From positions 95,265,795-95,329,794 of the forward strand of contig NC_134843.1 of assembly GCF_965363235.1 (NCBI RefSeq): 64,000 nucleotides of DNA. Reading direction: 5' to 3'. The first letter of the stretch is position 1. Each line of letters opens with the position of its first letter. The translations under genes and the position numbers were made by a program. The notes beneath the pieces were generated by a model that did not search any database, was not told the origin of the DNA, and was given only the letters and a program-made list of their open reading frames with translations. Below are positions 1 through 22,370 of the stretch, one piece after another. Source of the stretch: Mytilus galloprovincialis. Taxonomy: Eukaryota; Mollusca; Bivalvia; Mytilida; Mytilidae.

Positions 1-169
1 CAACATGTTACATGGGGGACAAAAAGAGTATTTTTGCTTTGTTTTGATCTTCCCAGCAACCCCTCTTAGAAGACTCACATACTAAAAATCAGCTCAACAT
101 ATGAAGATGTGAAGAAATAAATGGAGATTGTGTCCATGGGGCACAGATGAAGCCCTTGCTTTCATATCA

Positions 170-605
170 TTATAGTGACTCAAGAACTGTAAAAGTGATT
201 CTACCCAAATTTGTACTTGACCTGAGTTTTGTAGTATTAATAAGCATTGTGTATATGTTTGAAAACATTTAGTAGAGGCAAACTAAAGTTAGAGAACAGA
301 AATGTAAGTCATCTTTAATCCATACTCTAGAACAGTAAAAGTGAAACTACCAAAATTTGAACTTGACCTGTGTTTTTTAGTAATAAGTATTGTGTATAAG
401 TTGCATAATGTTTGGTGGAGACAACTACAGTAAGACATGTAAGAGAACATAATAACAAAAATCAGCAATTTTTCCATTTGTAGAGGGGCATAACTCTAGA
501 ACAGGAAAAGTGACACCACCAAAATTCAAACTTGATCTGTGTTCAGCTTCTGGGTAATGAGCATAGTGTTGAGGGAGTCTAAAGTACTGTTAGAGAACAG
601 AAACA
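170..605 (+). repeat. Diverged ~155-bp tandem repeat, three units
   Basis: Units share CTCTAGAACAGTAAAAGTGA, then CCAAAATTTGAACTTGACCT and a TTAGAGAACAG end. They begin near 178, 325 and 485. The GGGCATAACTCTAGAAC type is, as I recall, common in mussel genomes. Confidence 0.6.
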
Positions 606-1011
606 AAACATTTGTTATAGATATTATATTAAAGTTCAACATGTTCAAGCAACACAGGTTAACTGGTGCAGATTTCCACATAGCGATTAGGTGTATGCAT
701 AATGATTTGATTTAATAACTAAACTTTCAAGTGTTGGGAGTAATTTCAGGATAAACACAATATATGTACATTGGAAGAAAATATAAAATTTATTATTTTT
801 GCTAGAGAACAATTAATTGTTTTCCAAAATTAGCAAAATAATTCCCTCTTTTTTAAATATGACTAATGAAGCAAGATTAAAATTTTTGTATACGTGCGGT
901 GAGACTGATATAATTAGAATTATTGTTAAATTCATAAGCGACATGTACAATTCTAGAAATGCTTTATTGAGTACTAAATAACTTTTTGGTACCACCTCCT
1001 CATATATATAT
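606..1011. other. No gene seen
   Basis: A+T-rich flank; the frames are short and low-complexity. Nothing supported. Confidence 0.6.
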
Positions 1012-1172
1012 AGATTCCACCACTGCATCAGGTGAGATACGATATTTATCCACTCAAGACAGTTAAATTTTTAAATTTAAAACGCAAGGCTCGCCGAACG
1101 TTTTAAATATTTAAAATTTTACTGTCGAGAGTTGATAAATATCGTATTACACGAGATTTGGCGGTGGAATCT
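1012..1172. repeat. Inverted repeat (hairpin), arms about 70 bp
   Basis: AGATTCCACC at 1012 pairs with GGTGGAATCT at 1163. Inside, ATACGATATTTATC pairs with GATAAATATCGTAT, and an A+T-rich stem flanks a short CAAGGCTCGCC loop near 1085-1096. The shape is that of a small foldback element. Confidence 0.75.
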
Positions 1173-1429
1173 TTTTCTCTAATGATTTTCAAACAATGTG
1201 CAGGCAAACTTATTCCTTCTTTGCAACTGATCTGTTCTTTCTATGTGACATCATCAGGCATGGTCGCCTTTTTTCATGCCGTCACAATTCAGAGGAAAAC
1301 AAGAAAATTGACGTCATAATCGGATTTTAACCAATGAAGAACTGAGATCAAACGAACCACATGTGGATTAAACTTTTTTTAAACAATGGGTGCAGAAAGG
1401 GATAAATTGAGGAGGAATTGAGAAATATA

Positions 1430-1635
1430 TATATTTATACAATTCGTCTAAACATTAGCCCAACAATGTTAGATCTGTTAAATTGCGTTCACAAATTTTT
1501 GTTTTTCCTTCGCCGGGATTCGAACTCATGCTACTGGGATATCGTGGCACCAAATCGCCTTGCACTGTATCCAACCTGCTAGACCACTCGACCACCTAGG
1601 CTTATAAAAAATAAGCTTTCGGTGGCCAGGTGTTA
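1430..1635 (-). mobile_element. tRNA-derived SINE
   Basis: On the - strand 1600-1507 has a tRNA-like head: an A-box-like TGGTCGAGTGGTCTAGCAGG near 1593-1574 and a B-box-like GAGTTCGAATCCCGG near 1526-1512. A body with CAATTTAACAGATCTAACA follows, reaching about 1430. The tRNA fold is degraded and the sequence continues well past a tRNA's length, so I call it a Pol III retroelement rather than a tRNA gene. Confidence 0.65.
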
Positions 1636-1639
1636 CCTT

Positions 1640-2266
1640 TCCTCGTCAGTTTTAATCTAGCTTTGTAATAAAATACATGATATATAAGACATGAAGATGG
1701 AATTGTTACAGATCAGCTAAATTATCTATTGTAAAGGATCCTACAAATTAATGCAAGATGCAGTCACAGAAATAATTATATTATAAGTACGTCTGAACCA
1801 GTGACGACTCTACAACAGATTTGATCCATCGGATCACCAGCAGTGATGGTGATACAAGGCTGACAATACATTGAAAACTACGTTCAAACCTATGATTGCG
1901 TTGGATAAAAACTGCAATTTTTATAAGTGTGCATGGTAAACAAATTTCGTTGAAGAAGGGTCTAAATACAGCACAAACAACATTTTCCAAAAGACAAAAA
2001 AGTGAAAAAGTACATTTTAACAAAATGCATTTGACTAACAGGTAGAACAACTGATGTTCTTAAACCCTGAGGACTGCCATTGGCGATTGCCAAATAAATT
2101 GATCACAAGATGTAACAAAACGGATCCTAAAGTTATCTATCATGAATATATAATAATATTTATATACAATGTTTATGAATGTGGTTAGATATATGTTTGT
2201 GTATAACCAATGTGTATTGTCTTGGTATAAATCCTGTAATATTGTATTTCAAACCAATAAAAATAT
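1640..2266. other. No gene seen; probable repeat piece
   Basis: Contains GTCTGAACCAGTGACGACTC, which I recall as repeat-like in mussels, and an AATAAA at 2257 next to the LTR-like element. An 89-codon - strand frame lacks recognisable features. Confidence 0.4.
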
Positions 2267-3277
2267 TGTAACGAAATGGGGGTCCCTTGGAATGGAACTT
2301 GTTTTCCCTAAAATTGTGTGATGATTTTGTTTAAACCTTACCGTTAATTGACTGTTTTTATTATTTATTTCTCACATAACTATGTTTGTTAACTTTTATT
2401 ATTCTTGTCCATGTTTTTACAATCGGAACACCTGTGAATTGTTTACTTCATATGTCGTACAACACGATGACGTCATAACCTATTGTTGTTATGACGATGG
2501 CTTTGGATTGGTAATTTCGGTAAATGGTAAGCCGAAATGGTAAATGGTAAACCAAATCGGTAGATTGGTTTACCAAGTATAAATACGGCGGAGAAAACCG
2601 AAAAAACTTGAGTACGACTTTACCCTGGGCAAGTTACACACGCTTATTCCAAGCGATTTAAATTATACATGTACCGTAACCATTTACCAGACTAAGAAGT
2701 AACCAGACTACTTCAGTATAATGTGGGCTTGTTAATTCCTTAACAAGTTGCATTTAGAGAATAACTTCTCGAGGGAAACGTTATCTTTTGACATTGATTT
2801 TGATTTACCATTTGCCGATAACAAAACTAAACTTTCGAGGTATTTATATTTCCGCTATCCATTTTCTTTATGATATTCTAAAAAAAAGTAAGGTATTTAT
2901 TTGTTAGAATTGAATACTGCTGAGAAACATACTATTTGTATGAATTGTAGATATTTAACGCATCTTAAAGTTAATACAAGTTGATTTTTATTTAACGAGT
3001 CTGTTATTCTTACAAAAACCTAAACAGAATCAAACTAAGATCTACCAGAATACCACTAAGTACCACAAAACCTATACAGAACCAACCTTAGATCTACCGG
3101 AATACCACAAAATACCACGATACCAAGAGTACCACGCTACCAAAGAAGGGTCGCCAGTATATAACTTTAGTTCGTATATACTTATACATTGTTATAAAAC
3201 ACATTCTTATAGCAACACACTAAGGGTTACACATATATAATTTAACATCATAGCCTGACTGCTCGGTTTTCGTTACA
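2267..3277 (+). mobile_element. Probable solo LTR (1011 bp)
   Basis: It starts TGTAACGAAA and ends TTTCGTTACA, so the ends are TG..CA with a 10-bp inverted terminal match. ATAT flanks it on both sides, a 4-bp target duplication. TATAAATA at 2578-2585, a TGACGTCA at 2468 and a transcription-start-like region after it are consistent with LTR promoter function. There is no internal gag/pol, so it would be a solo LTR. A non-autonomous TIR element cannot be excluded. Confidence 0.55.
2578..2585 (+). promoter_or_regulatory. TATA box inside probable LTR
   Basis: TATAAATA followed by GC-richer sequence 25-40 bases downstream. It could also act as a promoter for the zinc-finger gene whose first known exon is at 5663. 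Confidence 0.3.
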
Positions 3278-3433
3278 ATATCTTATCTTATTTTATCTTA
3301 TCCCTATGAAACAGGAGAAAAGCTCGGTGGAGCCTTGCTTTTTGTCATGTTTCTAAAGCTTATACAAATTAATTTTATATTTTCAGACAACATATGTTAA
3401 AATTTCACTGGAACCTGAGTGATGTCCAGTTAA

Positions 3434-3662
3434 ATGGGGGTCTCTTTGGGGGTTCTGATCCGAATCCCGCTTACTGTCTTGTCAGATTCCGGTATCCCGC
3501 TTACACTATGTACCCAAGTAATTTCTTATTTTTTTTTGGAAATTCCCATGTCCCGCTAGCCGTCATTTCCCGTTTTCCTGGCATAATAATTTGACTTTCA
3601 CGTGTCACGCTTACAAAAAAAACGGCAATCCCGCATCACGCTAACACCCCATTGAGACCCAC
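3434..3662. mobile_element. Small piggyBac-like MITE
   Basis: 229 bp between two TTAA sites (3430-3433 and 3663-3666), with imperfect terminal inverted repeats (ATGGGGGTCTCTTTGGGG versus GTGGGTCTCAATGGGG). The flanks, when compared with related copies at 33600-33680 and 34600-34690, join across a single TTAA, as expected for insertion there. The 66-codon frame inside it is not a gene. Confidence 0.6.
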
Positions 3663-4413
3663 TTAATTATGTCGCTATTGTCGGACAAATAGCATGAATA
3701 GCAATAAGGTGTATCTTCCTTGAAGGTCTTGGGTTGTTTTTTTATTTGACACATTCCATGTTTCTATTCACAATTTAAACTTTAAAAAAAATTATAACTG
3801 AAGATATGAGAGTCCATGCCGCACTATCATTGTAAGAATATCGACGTTAATGTCGAGGAAAACTAGAAAGATGTTCCGAACATAAATACCACATCCATCA
3901 CATTTTTATGTTGGTTTCCCTAATAACAAAATATTGTCAGCGACAAATTCTGTCAGCAGATTAAATGTAATAATGGCTATTATAACACTTTGATATATTA
4001 CCTAGCAGAACTATGTTATCTATTCAATCTGTTCTGCAAGTTCTGGTCACGTTTCCAAAATGCAAATGGCAAGAGGCGTTCCGAATGAAGGCACTTCCGT
4101 CATTTCGGTTTGTTTGAGGGCAAGAGGTTTTATATTATAATAGATCGTACCTTATGATTCATCAAAACAAAACATAGATGAATATTTGAATTAAGTGTAA
4201 ACAAAATGAAACTCTTCCTTTCGCCACTGTTTTTATTAAACGATGATTATATATTTTCCATTAGACTTTTCTCAAGGATAACAAATCGAGTTTCACGAAA
4301 CCGATATAAATTTCTGTTATGATGAAACAGCTATAAAAGAGGAGACCCTTTTTCTTTTTTCGACATTCGTTAAAGCTCGAATCGAATTTTAAAGTAGTTA
4401 TTTGGGAACATGG

Positions 4414-4420
4414 TTTGTGT
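4414..4420 (+). CDS. Possible first coding exon of zinc-finger gene (very tentative)
   Basis: An ATG at 4411-4413 followed by GTTT and then a GTGTAAG donor-like site would leave the phase 1 needed to join the exon at 5663. It would place only Met-Val and part of one codon upstream. Nothing else supports it, and the basic N-terminal repressor motif of vertebrate BCL11 proteins is not visible anywhere upstream, so the real first exon may lie before this window. Confidence 0.1.
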
Positions 4421-4504
4421 AAGGTTGCGTACCCTCAGAAAATCAGAACATCGGATTCACATTTTGCACACGCTTTAATGTGAACCCTTCTGTAAAAACT
4501 TCGG

Positions 4505-4596
4505 TGCCGTGTGCTACTGGGTGCAATGTGAAAAATCGTGAAGCCACATCACACATTACATATATTCATAAAGCACTAAAGACAACGTGTAACTAG
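4505..4596 (+). pseudogene. Possible THAP-type zinc finger fragment
   Basis: The frame reads VPCATGCNVKNREATS and then HITYIHKAL before a stop. This resembles the start of a THAP domain (C-x3-C, Asn-Lys/Arg, then a His-containing strand). It is short, with stops on both sides, and may be a remnant of a transposase or a chance match. Confidence 0.2.
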
Positions 4597-4735
4597 TAAG
4601 TTTTATATAGCAGACTTAACAGCTAAACATAGAGAGATCAAGATTTTCTCTATATCATTAGACACCCTTTGAATTTGGTTAGATCACAGATCAGATGGGG
4701 GCTTATATTAAAGTGTGATATGTGATAAGATCAAA

Positions 4736-4777
4736 TCAAGGATTTGTATAGTTAGATCTAACTATACAAATCCTTGA
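4736..4777. repeat. Perfect 42-bp palindrome
   Basis: TCAAGGATTTGTATAGTTAG and its exact reverse complement meet at AGATCT with no loop (centre between 4756 and 4757). Partial pairing continues outward (GATCAAA / TTGATC). Confidence 0.9.
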
Positions 4778-5044
4778 TCAAATTGAAGCAAGAGGAGATA
4801 ATTTATATGTATCACATTATATAATGGTCAGTCTACAATGGTCTATATAGTGATGTTCCAATGATTGGAATAAATAAAAGTGGTTGGGATTTAGATAATT
4901 GATTGGGCTTTCATGTCAATCCAATCCCAGTTTGATCTGTCCTAAGTTGATCAGGCCCCATGTCTATCTGGTCCAATGTTTAAAATAAATCTGGCCCCAA
5001 TAAAAAATATATTTTTTTTAAAATATGGAATAATAATGAAGATA

Positions 5045-5110
5045 TACTGTGGATTCATTATTTATATACATGGATACCAATTTTCGTGTCCGTTCGTTGA
5101 CAACATTAAC
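5045..5110 (+). repeat. End fragment of the GTGGATTCATT foldback family
   Basis: ATACTGTGGATTCATTATTT followed by TGGATACCAATTTTCGTG matches the ends of the element at 24039-24850. Related pieces are at 5871-6075 and 56330-56480. Confidence 0.5.
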
Positions 5111-5662
5111 TCAAAAATGCTTTAGCCAATATGCATGAAACTTTGGTGGCTTATTTACAAAATGTATCTCTATTGACGTGATCTCCTTTTGGTTTTTTAT
5201 AAATTTCAAATTTACCATTTGAGTTTTGGAGTTTTATATATTAAAGTCTGACAACAGATTGCTAAGTCATGTAAGTATTGCGCAATAATATATTCATTAT
5301 TTTGGTATGTGGGGCCGGATCAACTTTGGGTCGGATTGACTTAGGGCGGGATAGGTTTGGGACTGGGACAACCAGATACCTTGATTGGGATTTTGTTCAG
5401 TAATTGCATATCAACATCCGGTCTGTTTCCTGTTTGCATCTTTACATTTTGTACATGCAGGGACAAACAAATTGTAACGAAAAATATCAGTAGATGACAA
5501 TTCCGTTGTTACATTGAACTTAGTGCTAACTGCTTTTATTTGTTGGGCTCAACTTTCCTGAATGTAAAAAGAAATAACTTTATCATATTTAAAAAATGAA
5601 AAATATTTCAAGAGTAAAAATTGTTCGTACAACTAAGATATAAATATTTTTTATAATTTCAG

Positions 5663-15660
<9,998 letters not shown>

Positions 15661-18600
15661 ACTTAAACAGATGTAAATATCATATGCAGGTGCTCAATAA
15701 AGGGACATAACTTACGGAACATCATCATGGGAGTAATCATAACAGACTACCATTCAAAGTTACAGAACTCTGGTAATAAACCAAGATCACAAAATAGATG
15801 GAGAGAAAATTATCAAGCAGATGTATTTTAATATAGAAATTACCTTGACCATTGATTGTTACGAAATTTTTAATTTAAATTACATATATTTAAATTTGAT
15901 ATGAAATTATCAATTTTAATACTTTGTTATTTCTCCAGATTGGGTTGAATCCTGAATTTAAAGCATATTGAAGCAGTTGAAATTCATTAAAACGATACAC
16001 AGTTTGAAAACTTGAAGAACATATACCACACCCTTTTAATCCTCTGCCTATAATCTTTCACTTGTAATTAGTCCATATATGAAAACATAAGAAGCCGATT
16101 GAGCCAAATTTTTAATCAAAAGACTTGCATATATTTAGTAGAAAATAAAAGATCTCTATATATATGAATTGAAATAAAAAGTAAAGATATCATTTTCCAA
16201 CATTTAATAAGAGATTATGATAGTTTCTATCTATCTTATGGTTGTTGAAGGAATGTAATAAAATTCAGTACAACCTGCATCCTGTACCCTCGATATCAGT
16301 TTTAATGTTCACTCCATTTTCAATAAAGGAGAACACATCTTAAAAAAAAAAATTTAGAAGTTTCTACAGTACATCTTCATGGCACTAGAAAAAAAAGATT
16401 ATTTATGGATAAGAAACATCCTGTTAGGAATGTTGCCATATGCTTTTATGGTAATGGGCTGATTCTAAAATTGAAATTTGCAGTTACTAATTGTTGTTGA
16501 TTTTCTTGTATGTTATTACAAACTTATCCATAGCCATAGTTAATTGGGCTTTAAGTTAATGGATATCAATTGTTAGATATAAACTTTTCTATGTAACTTT
16601 GTTTAATGTCAAAATATGACAAGGCATTTATGTGTATAACGTGTTCAACTACATGACAATTATTTGTTATTTTATGTCATCATTCTATAAATTTTTAATT
16701 CCAAACATTTTTTTTGCCTGCTTTATAAATAGGTATAATGCATGTGATCATCATAGACAATTCCAATATGTGCCAATTCATATAATTTGAACCACTGCTT
16801 GGATAATAATAATAACAAGAAATAAGTAGAAGAATGTTTGTGTATTTGTTTACTGAACTTGTCTACTGTACCTGACAAAACTGACGTGTTTCTATATTTT
16901 GTACTCAGGTCAAACAATATCAATATTCAGAAAGTACCTTATCATTGTTAAAACAAATATCTAAAGATCTGAACAAAGATAGATTTCCTGTTATATTATT
17001 TTGTTCTTGAATTGTCTGTAAAACTATTTGTCATCTCATGTACCCATAGTTTTATTTGTAATAGCAGTTTGCAGTAAAGTTTTTTGTTCAAGCATATTTT
17101 TTTTAAAAGCTCCCTACTTAAAATTTACTTTAATTACTGGCTTTTGACTTGACATTGTCAGAGCTGAGGATTTATTTACTTAATCAACTAACAAAAACAT
17201 ATATATTGTAATACCTCCATTCCTTTTCATGAATAAATACTTCAGCCATTAATAATATCATAAATATTGTCCTATTAGGAAGGAAGAACCTATGGATTTT
17301 GAGGTCAACAGTCAAGGTCACAACAGCTATTTTGGTCAAAATTTTGGTTGTTGATATTTTCTAACAATTTGTTGAACTTTTGCAAATCTTAATTAAGAAT
17401 AATCCTTATTTAGAACAAAAACTTTATTGAATTGGTGGTCAGTAGGTCAGTCTTACAGTACAATGATCATACAGAAAAAATAATTTTGAGGTTACTAGAT
17501 AGAGATCAAAGTCACATCAGAAATTGATCTACTAAAATAACAAGTTTTAAAAGTTTACTCCAATAATGATTTTGTAACTCAGAAATAAATCAAACATACC
17601 AGCAGGAAAAAAGAAATTTTGTGATAACTAATCATAAGTTGTTAACTTATTTTATGTTTGAGTTGTGTAAAATGTTAGACAATTGACACAATATGTAGCC
17701 TATTTATTAATGTGTGGTCTTAAAGACTTGGTATACAGAACACAGACGAGATTTTAAAAATTTTCCTTGCAATTTTGATGTAACATCCTTAATATTATTC
17801 ATTCAATTGTAAAAAATGTAAATGGAGATTTCATTTCCTTTGTTTTGGGCTCTAAATAACATTGCAGTTTATTCCAAATGTAACTTTGGTGTACAGCCAT
17901 TTCTGGCTTACTTCACAATGTTTTACAAATTACTGTCATAAATTGCATATTATTAATGACAAAGGTCAAATAGTCGTTATTTTCCTTGAAAACTTTGTCA
18001 TTATTTTAGATTTCATGTGTTTCAAGATACAGCATGCTTGTTGTCCTTTGTAAATGCTTTCAAATCTCAAAATAATTTTGTGGATAATTTTGTAAGCTAA
18101 TCATTTGCAATTTTGCAAATAAAAACATAACATTTGAATATTACTGAAAATGGCATTTTTATTTTACATTTTTTGGGGTCATTTATTCAGAAGTACTCTG
18201 TATTTAGGAGACTAAATATATGTAATATATAACAGCTTTAACACTTTCATTATTTAATGATTATAAATCTGATTTATAAGTAATGAGACCATATTTATTT
18301 GTTGATTTTATTGCATTTATATTAATTTATTTTGTTGTCTAATACTATATAAATACAAATATGATTTGTATTCATTCAATAATTGAATTTATAAATTATT
18401 ACTTTTATCAAAATGTTGAGTTTGTTTTTAATAATTGAAAAATAAATAAAAAATACTTAAACTTTTTCTTGATTTCTTTTATATCATATAATATGTTTGT
18501 ATATTTTGGCAATTTTCTGTTAAACTTTATTCATGATTTGCTCCAGCCATCCTAAGAAGTTTCTGCCTTTATTTAACCACTGCTATCCTAGCAATAACAC

Positions 18601-18690
18601 GGGGAGAAAGTACTGTCATGTCCACATGTCTGTTTGTCTTTCTGTGTCAACAACTAGCATCTCCTTGTTCACCAGTGTATGAAGACATAA
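15661..18690. other. 3' flank of zinc-finger gene, no further gene
   Basis: A+T-rich, with several AATAAA hexamers; probably 3' UTR then intergenic DNA. Short frames here lack composition or motifs of coding sequence. Confidence 0.5.
15696..15701 (+). terminator. Candidate polyadenylation signal of zinc-finger gene
   Basis: AATAAA 36 bases after the stop. This would give a very short 3' UTR; later hexamers (for example 18118) are equally possible. Confidence 0.25.
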
Positions 18691-18925
18691 AGGATTCACA
18701 TGTAAACAATTACAATGTGTAAAAAGTAAACAATTATAGGTCAAAGTATGGCCTTCAACACCGAACTTTGGATCACATTGAACAGCAAGCTATTAAGGGC
18801 CCCAAAACAACTAGTGTTAAACAATTCAAACAGGAAAACCAACAGTCTAATCTTATTACGGTATAAAAAGAGAAATACTTATGAACCACACAAACAAACA
18901 CCAACAGTGAACACGCTGAAATGTC
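18690..18925 (+). repeat. Dispersed repeat (GGTCAAAGTATGGCCTTCAA family)
   Basis: Shares AATTATAGGTCAAAGTATGG and AGCAAGCTATTAAGGG with 54975-55180. Related pieces are at 30600-30790 (-), 31190-31395 (-), 38000-38140 (+) and 46770-47035 (+). It carries no credible gene. Confidence 0.7.
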
Positions 18926-19009
18926 TCGCCTTTTTTAATAACAATTGATATTATGTTGATAGTCCTAAATATAAAGCTTTACTAAAACTATCACAAAAAC
19001 TTAACATGA

Positions 19010-19800
19010 TCCAAGAAAATGAGGTCAAGGTCAGATAAACCAAACTGGAAATACATGTACACCTTACAATCTAAATATACTTTAAATATAGTTGACCTAT
19101 TATTGCACATCGAAGAAACAAACTAAATCCTGGAAAACTTGAGATTGACCAATGAACCATAAAAATGGGGTCATGGCTAATCAGACATATACACCTTATA
19201 ATCACTTCATACACCAAATATAGTTGACCTATTGCCAATAGTATTAGAAAAACATACCAAAAATATAAAATTTTACATCAAGTAATGAACCATAAAGATG
19301 AGGTTAAGGTAAAAAAAATAACATACCAGACTGACCTGTGCATTGTAAAATATTTTCATACAAAAATATAGTTGACATATTGCATATAGTATTAGAAAAA
19401 CAGACCAAAACACAAAAACTAAACTATAACCATACAACCATGAAAATGAGATAAAGGTCAGGTGACACCTGCCAGATGGAAATGTACACCTTACAATCAT
19501 TACATACAACACATATAGTAGACCTATTGCATACAGTATTAGAAAAACAGACCAAAACACAAAAACTTAACTATAACCACTGAACCATGAAAATGAGGTC
19601 AAGGTAAGTTGACAGTTGGACATGTAAACTTTACAATCATTCCATACACAAGATATAAGACACCTATTGTTAATAGTATCTGAGATATGGATTTAACCAC
19701 AAAAACCAAACCTTGTTCACTGATCCATGAAATGAGGTCGACGTCAAGTGAAAACTGTCTGATGGGCATGAGGACCTTGAAAGGTACGCACATACCAAAT
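19010..19800 (+). repeat. Diverged ~150-bp tandem repeat, five to six units
   Basis: Each unit carries GAACCATGAAAATGAGGTCA, then TACACCTTACAATCATT, then ATATAGTTGACCTATTG and TTAGAAAAACAGACCAAA. Frames on either strand here are repeat artefacts. Confidence 0.8.
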
Positions 19801-19854
19801 GTAGTAACTGTTTTCCTTGTACTTGTAGTTAGAGTTAAGAATGCTAAAAATCTT

Positions 19855-21495
19855 ATCTTTTTTATACGACCGCAAAATTTTTGCGGTTGTATATATTGGT
19901 ATCACGTTGTCATCGTCAGTGTCGTCCGAAGACGGATGGTTTCCGGATAATAACTTTAGTATAAGACCCCGTTCACACTAGGACATTTTTATCGATTTAA
20001 ACTAGACCGGTTCACTTTAGATCGATTTAAGGGCCAATGTGAACAATTTAAATCGATCTTCAAATGGTTTAAACTAAAACACCAAAAGAGGTAGTTTAGT
20101 TTGAATCGATCTAAAGTAAACCGATTGTACTTTAAATGTGAACGCAGAGATCGGTTCAAACTAGTACGATTGAATTGAAAATAACGTATGCGCATGTAAA
20201 GCGCCAAAACTATCTCAAAGGTTTGTTGTTTAACCCATATTTCTCTGTTTACAGACATTTAAAACAAACTGAAAACATTTTGTCTTCGCCATCCTATAGA
20301 TTTCTGTGTCTTCTTTTCTTATGATTTTTTTTCTTTTCAGGAACCGCAATATTTCCTCGTGTTGTAACTTCGTTACTACAGATATTTTTTTCAAAATTAA
20401 AGAAAACGGCAATAACACCTGTACCAAAATGTTAACTTCTGATTCAGGAGAAACAATAACTTTATCAATTTTTTTCAAGTGTGTGTCAGAGTATCAATAG
20501 GTGAATTTAATAAATCAGTTCTATTTATACACAATGTTTACAGTTTTACGGGTAAAAAGGTTAGATCGATTGCGTTTTTAATTGTAGTGTGAACGCAGTG
20601 GATCGGTTTACACCGATAGAGATCGTTATGATTAAAGATAATGTGAACGCTAACTGGTTTTATTTAGATCGATTCAAATTAGATTGATTAAAAAAAAATG
20701 CTAGTGTGAACGGGGTCTTAGTAAATAGAAATCAATTAAATTTTAACACCATGTTTATAACCACAAAAGGAAGCTTGGGATTGATTTTGGGGGTTATGGT
20801 CCCTAAAGTTTAGGAATTAGGTGCCCAAATGGCCTAAAACAAGCATTTATCTAGTGTCAGGACAATAAGTTGTGTATAAGTATTTCAGTTGTTCTGAAAT
20901 TGTACCACAATGTTTAATACCATAATTAGAAGGTTGGGATATATTTTAAGGGTTAAGGGGCAAAGAGTCTAGGAATAAAGGGCCAGAAAGGGGCCAAAAA
21001 CAAGCATTTTTGTAGTTTCAAGACAATAAATTGGAGTTATCTTTCTTTGTCCAGAATGGTTGTTGAATCACCTTAAACCAATGCTTTATGGAATATTTTT
21101 TGAAATTTGTAGTTATCTTTCTTTGTCCAGAATAGTAGTTGAATCAACTTAAATCAATGCTATTTACAATATACAATGCAATATTCACTTTTACTACCAA
21201 CTAATAAATTAAGGTCTTTACCATTCAGTGATTACAAGCACTTTGATTACCATTCTAAGGTTATGCCCCTGTACAAGTGGAAAAATTGAAGAATTTTTTC
21301 GTTTCTGTTCTCTTAACTTAAGTTTGTCTCAACCAAATTTAATGAAATTTGTATAAAATGCTTATTACCTCTAAACTCAGTTCAAGTTCAATTTTTGGCA
21401 GCTTCACTTTTACAGTTTTTGAGTTATGTCTCTTTATAACGTTATATGCTAGTGAGGGCATCATCTGTGTCCCTTTGGACACATTCCCCATTTAT
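19855..21495 (+). mobile_element. Dispersed element with 5' hairpin, interrupted by a TIR element
   Basis: It starts with a hairpin TATACGACCGCAAA..TTTGCGGTTGTATA; the same start occurs at 43535-43590. Its 3' part (21297-21495, CTCAACCAAATTTAATGAAA to TCATCTGTGTCC) recurs at about 39870-40050. The segment 19962-20720 is a later insertion. Confidence 0.55.
19962..20720. mobile_element. TIR element nested in the preceding element, ~759 bp
   Basis: Ends TAAGACCCCGTTCACACTAG and its exact complement CTAGTGTGAACGGGGTCTTA, a 20-bp perfect terminal inverted repeat. TTAGTA occurs at both junctions. Inside, ATCGATTTAAA- and GTGAACGC-type motifs recur many times in both orientations. No transposase. 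Confidence 0.85.
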
Positions 21496-22370
21496 TTTTT
21501 TAGAAGTTACTATTAATAAATAATAATTTAAACCATGACTATATGACATTTTATATTTTAATATTTTATGATGTATTTAAATGAGTAGTTATTGTTGCAA
21601 ACTCCATTAGAAATTTGAATTAAGATCAGCTTTGGAATAAGGGAAAGGGGGAGGTGAAAAAAAAATTGTGGGAGGAGGGGGTCAATTTTTCTCATTTCAG
21701 ATTTCAGAAATAAAAAGAAAATTTCTTCTAACTTTTTTTTTTGAGAGGATTAATATTCAACAGCATAGTGAATTGCTTAAAAGCAAAAAAAAAATTTTTA
21801 AGTTCATTAGACCACATTCATTCTGTGTCAAAAACCTATGCCGTGTCAACTATTTAATCACAATCCAAATTCAGAGCTGAATCCAGCTTGAATGTTGTGT
21901 CCATACTTGCCCCAACCATTCAGGGTTCGACCTCGGCGGTCATATAAAGCTCCGCCCTGCAGAGCATCTGGTTTTCCAAGTAGTCACTGAACCATGAAAA
22001 TGAGGTTAAGGACAATTGACATATAATAGAGGGAAATTTCCAAACATAAGGCATCTATATACAAAGTATAAAGGATCCAGGTCTTCTACTTTGTGAAATA
22101 TTAAGCCTTTAAGAGGTTAGCTAATGCCCTGGCTGCTGCCGTATCACTATCCCGATGTCAAGCTTTCTGCGACAAAAAATGCAGGCTCCACAAAAAGCAC
22201 TGAACAACAGGCTCCTTAGTTTGCTCTACAACAAATATTACATGCGTGAAAAGTAAACAATAATTTATATGGTAGTTTCAGGCCAAATAATCTTGTTAGA
22301 AGCATGGATGGGGAATTATTTCCTTGATAGGAAAAATGGAGTATTTTATAGGATCTGAAATTTTGCAATA

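Noticed and set aside
1507-1600. tRNA gene on the - strand
   Set aside because: A- and B-box-like parts are present but the cloverleaf is degraded and a SINE body follows, so it is a retroelement head.
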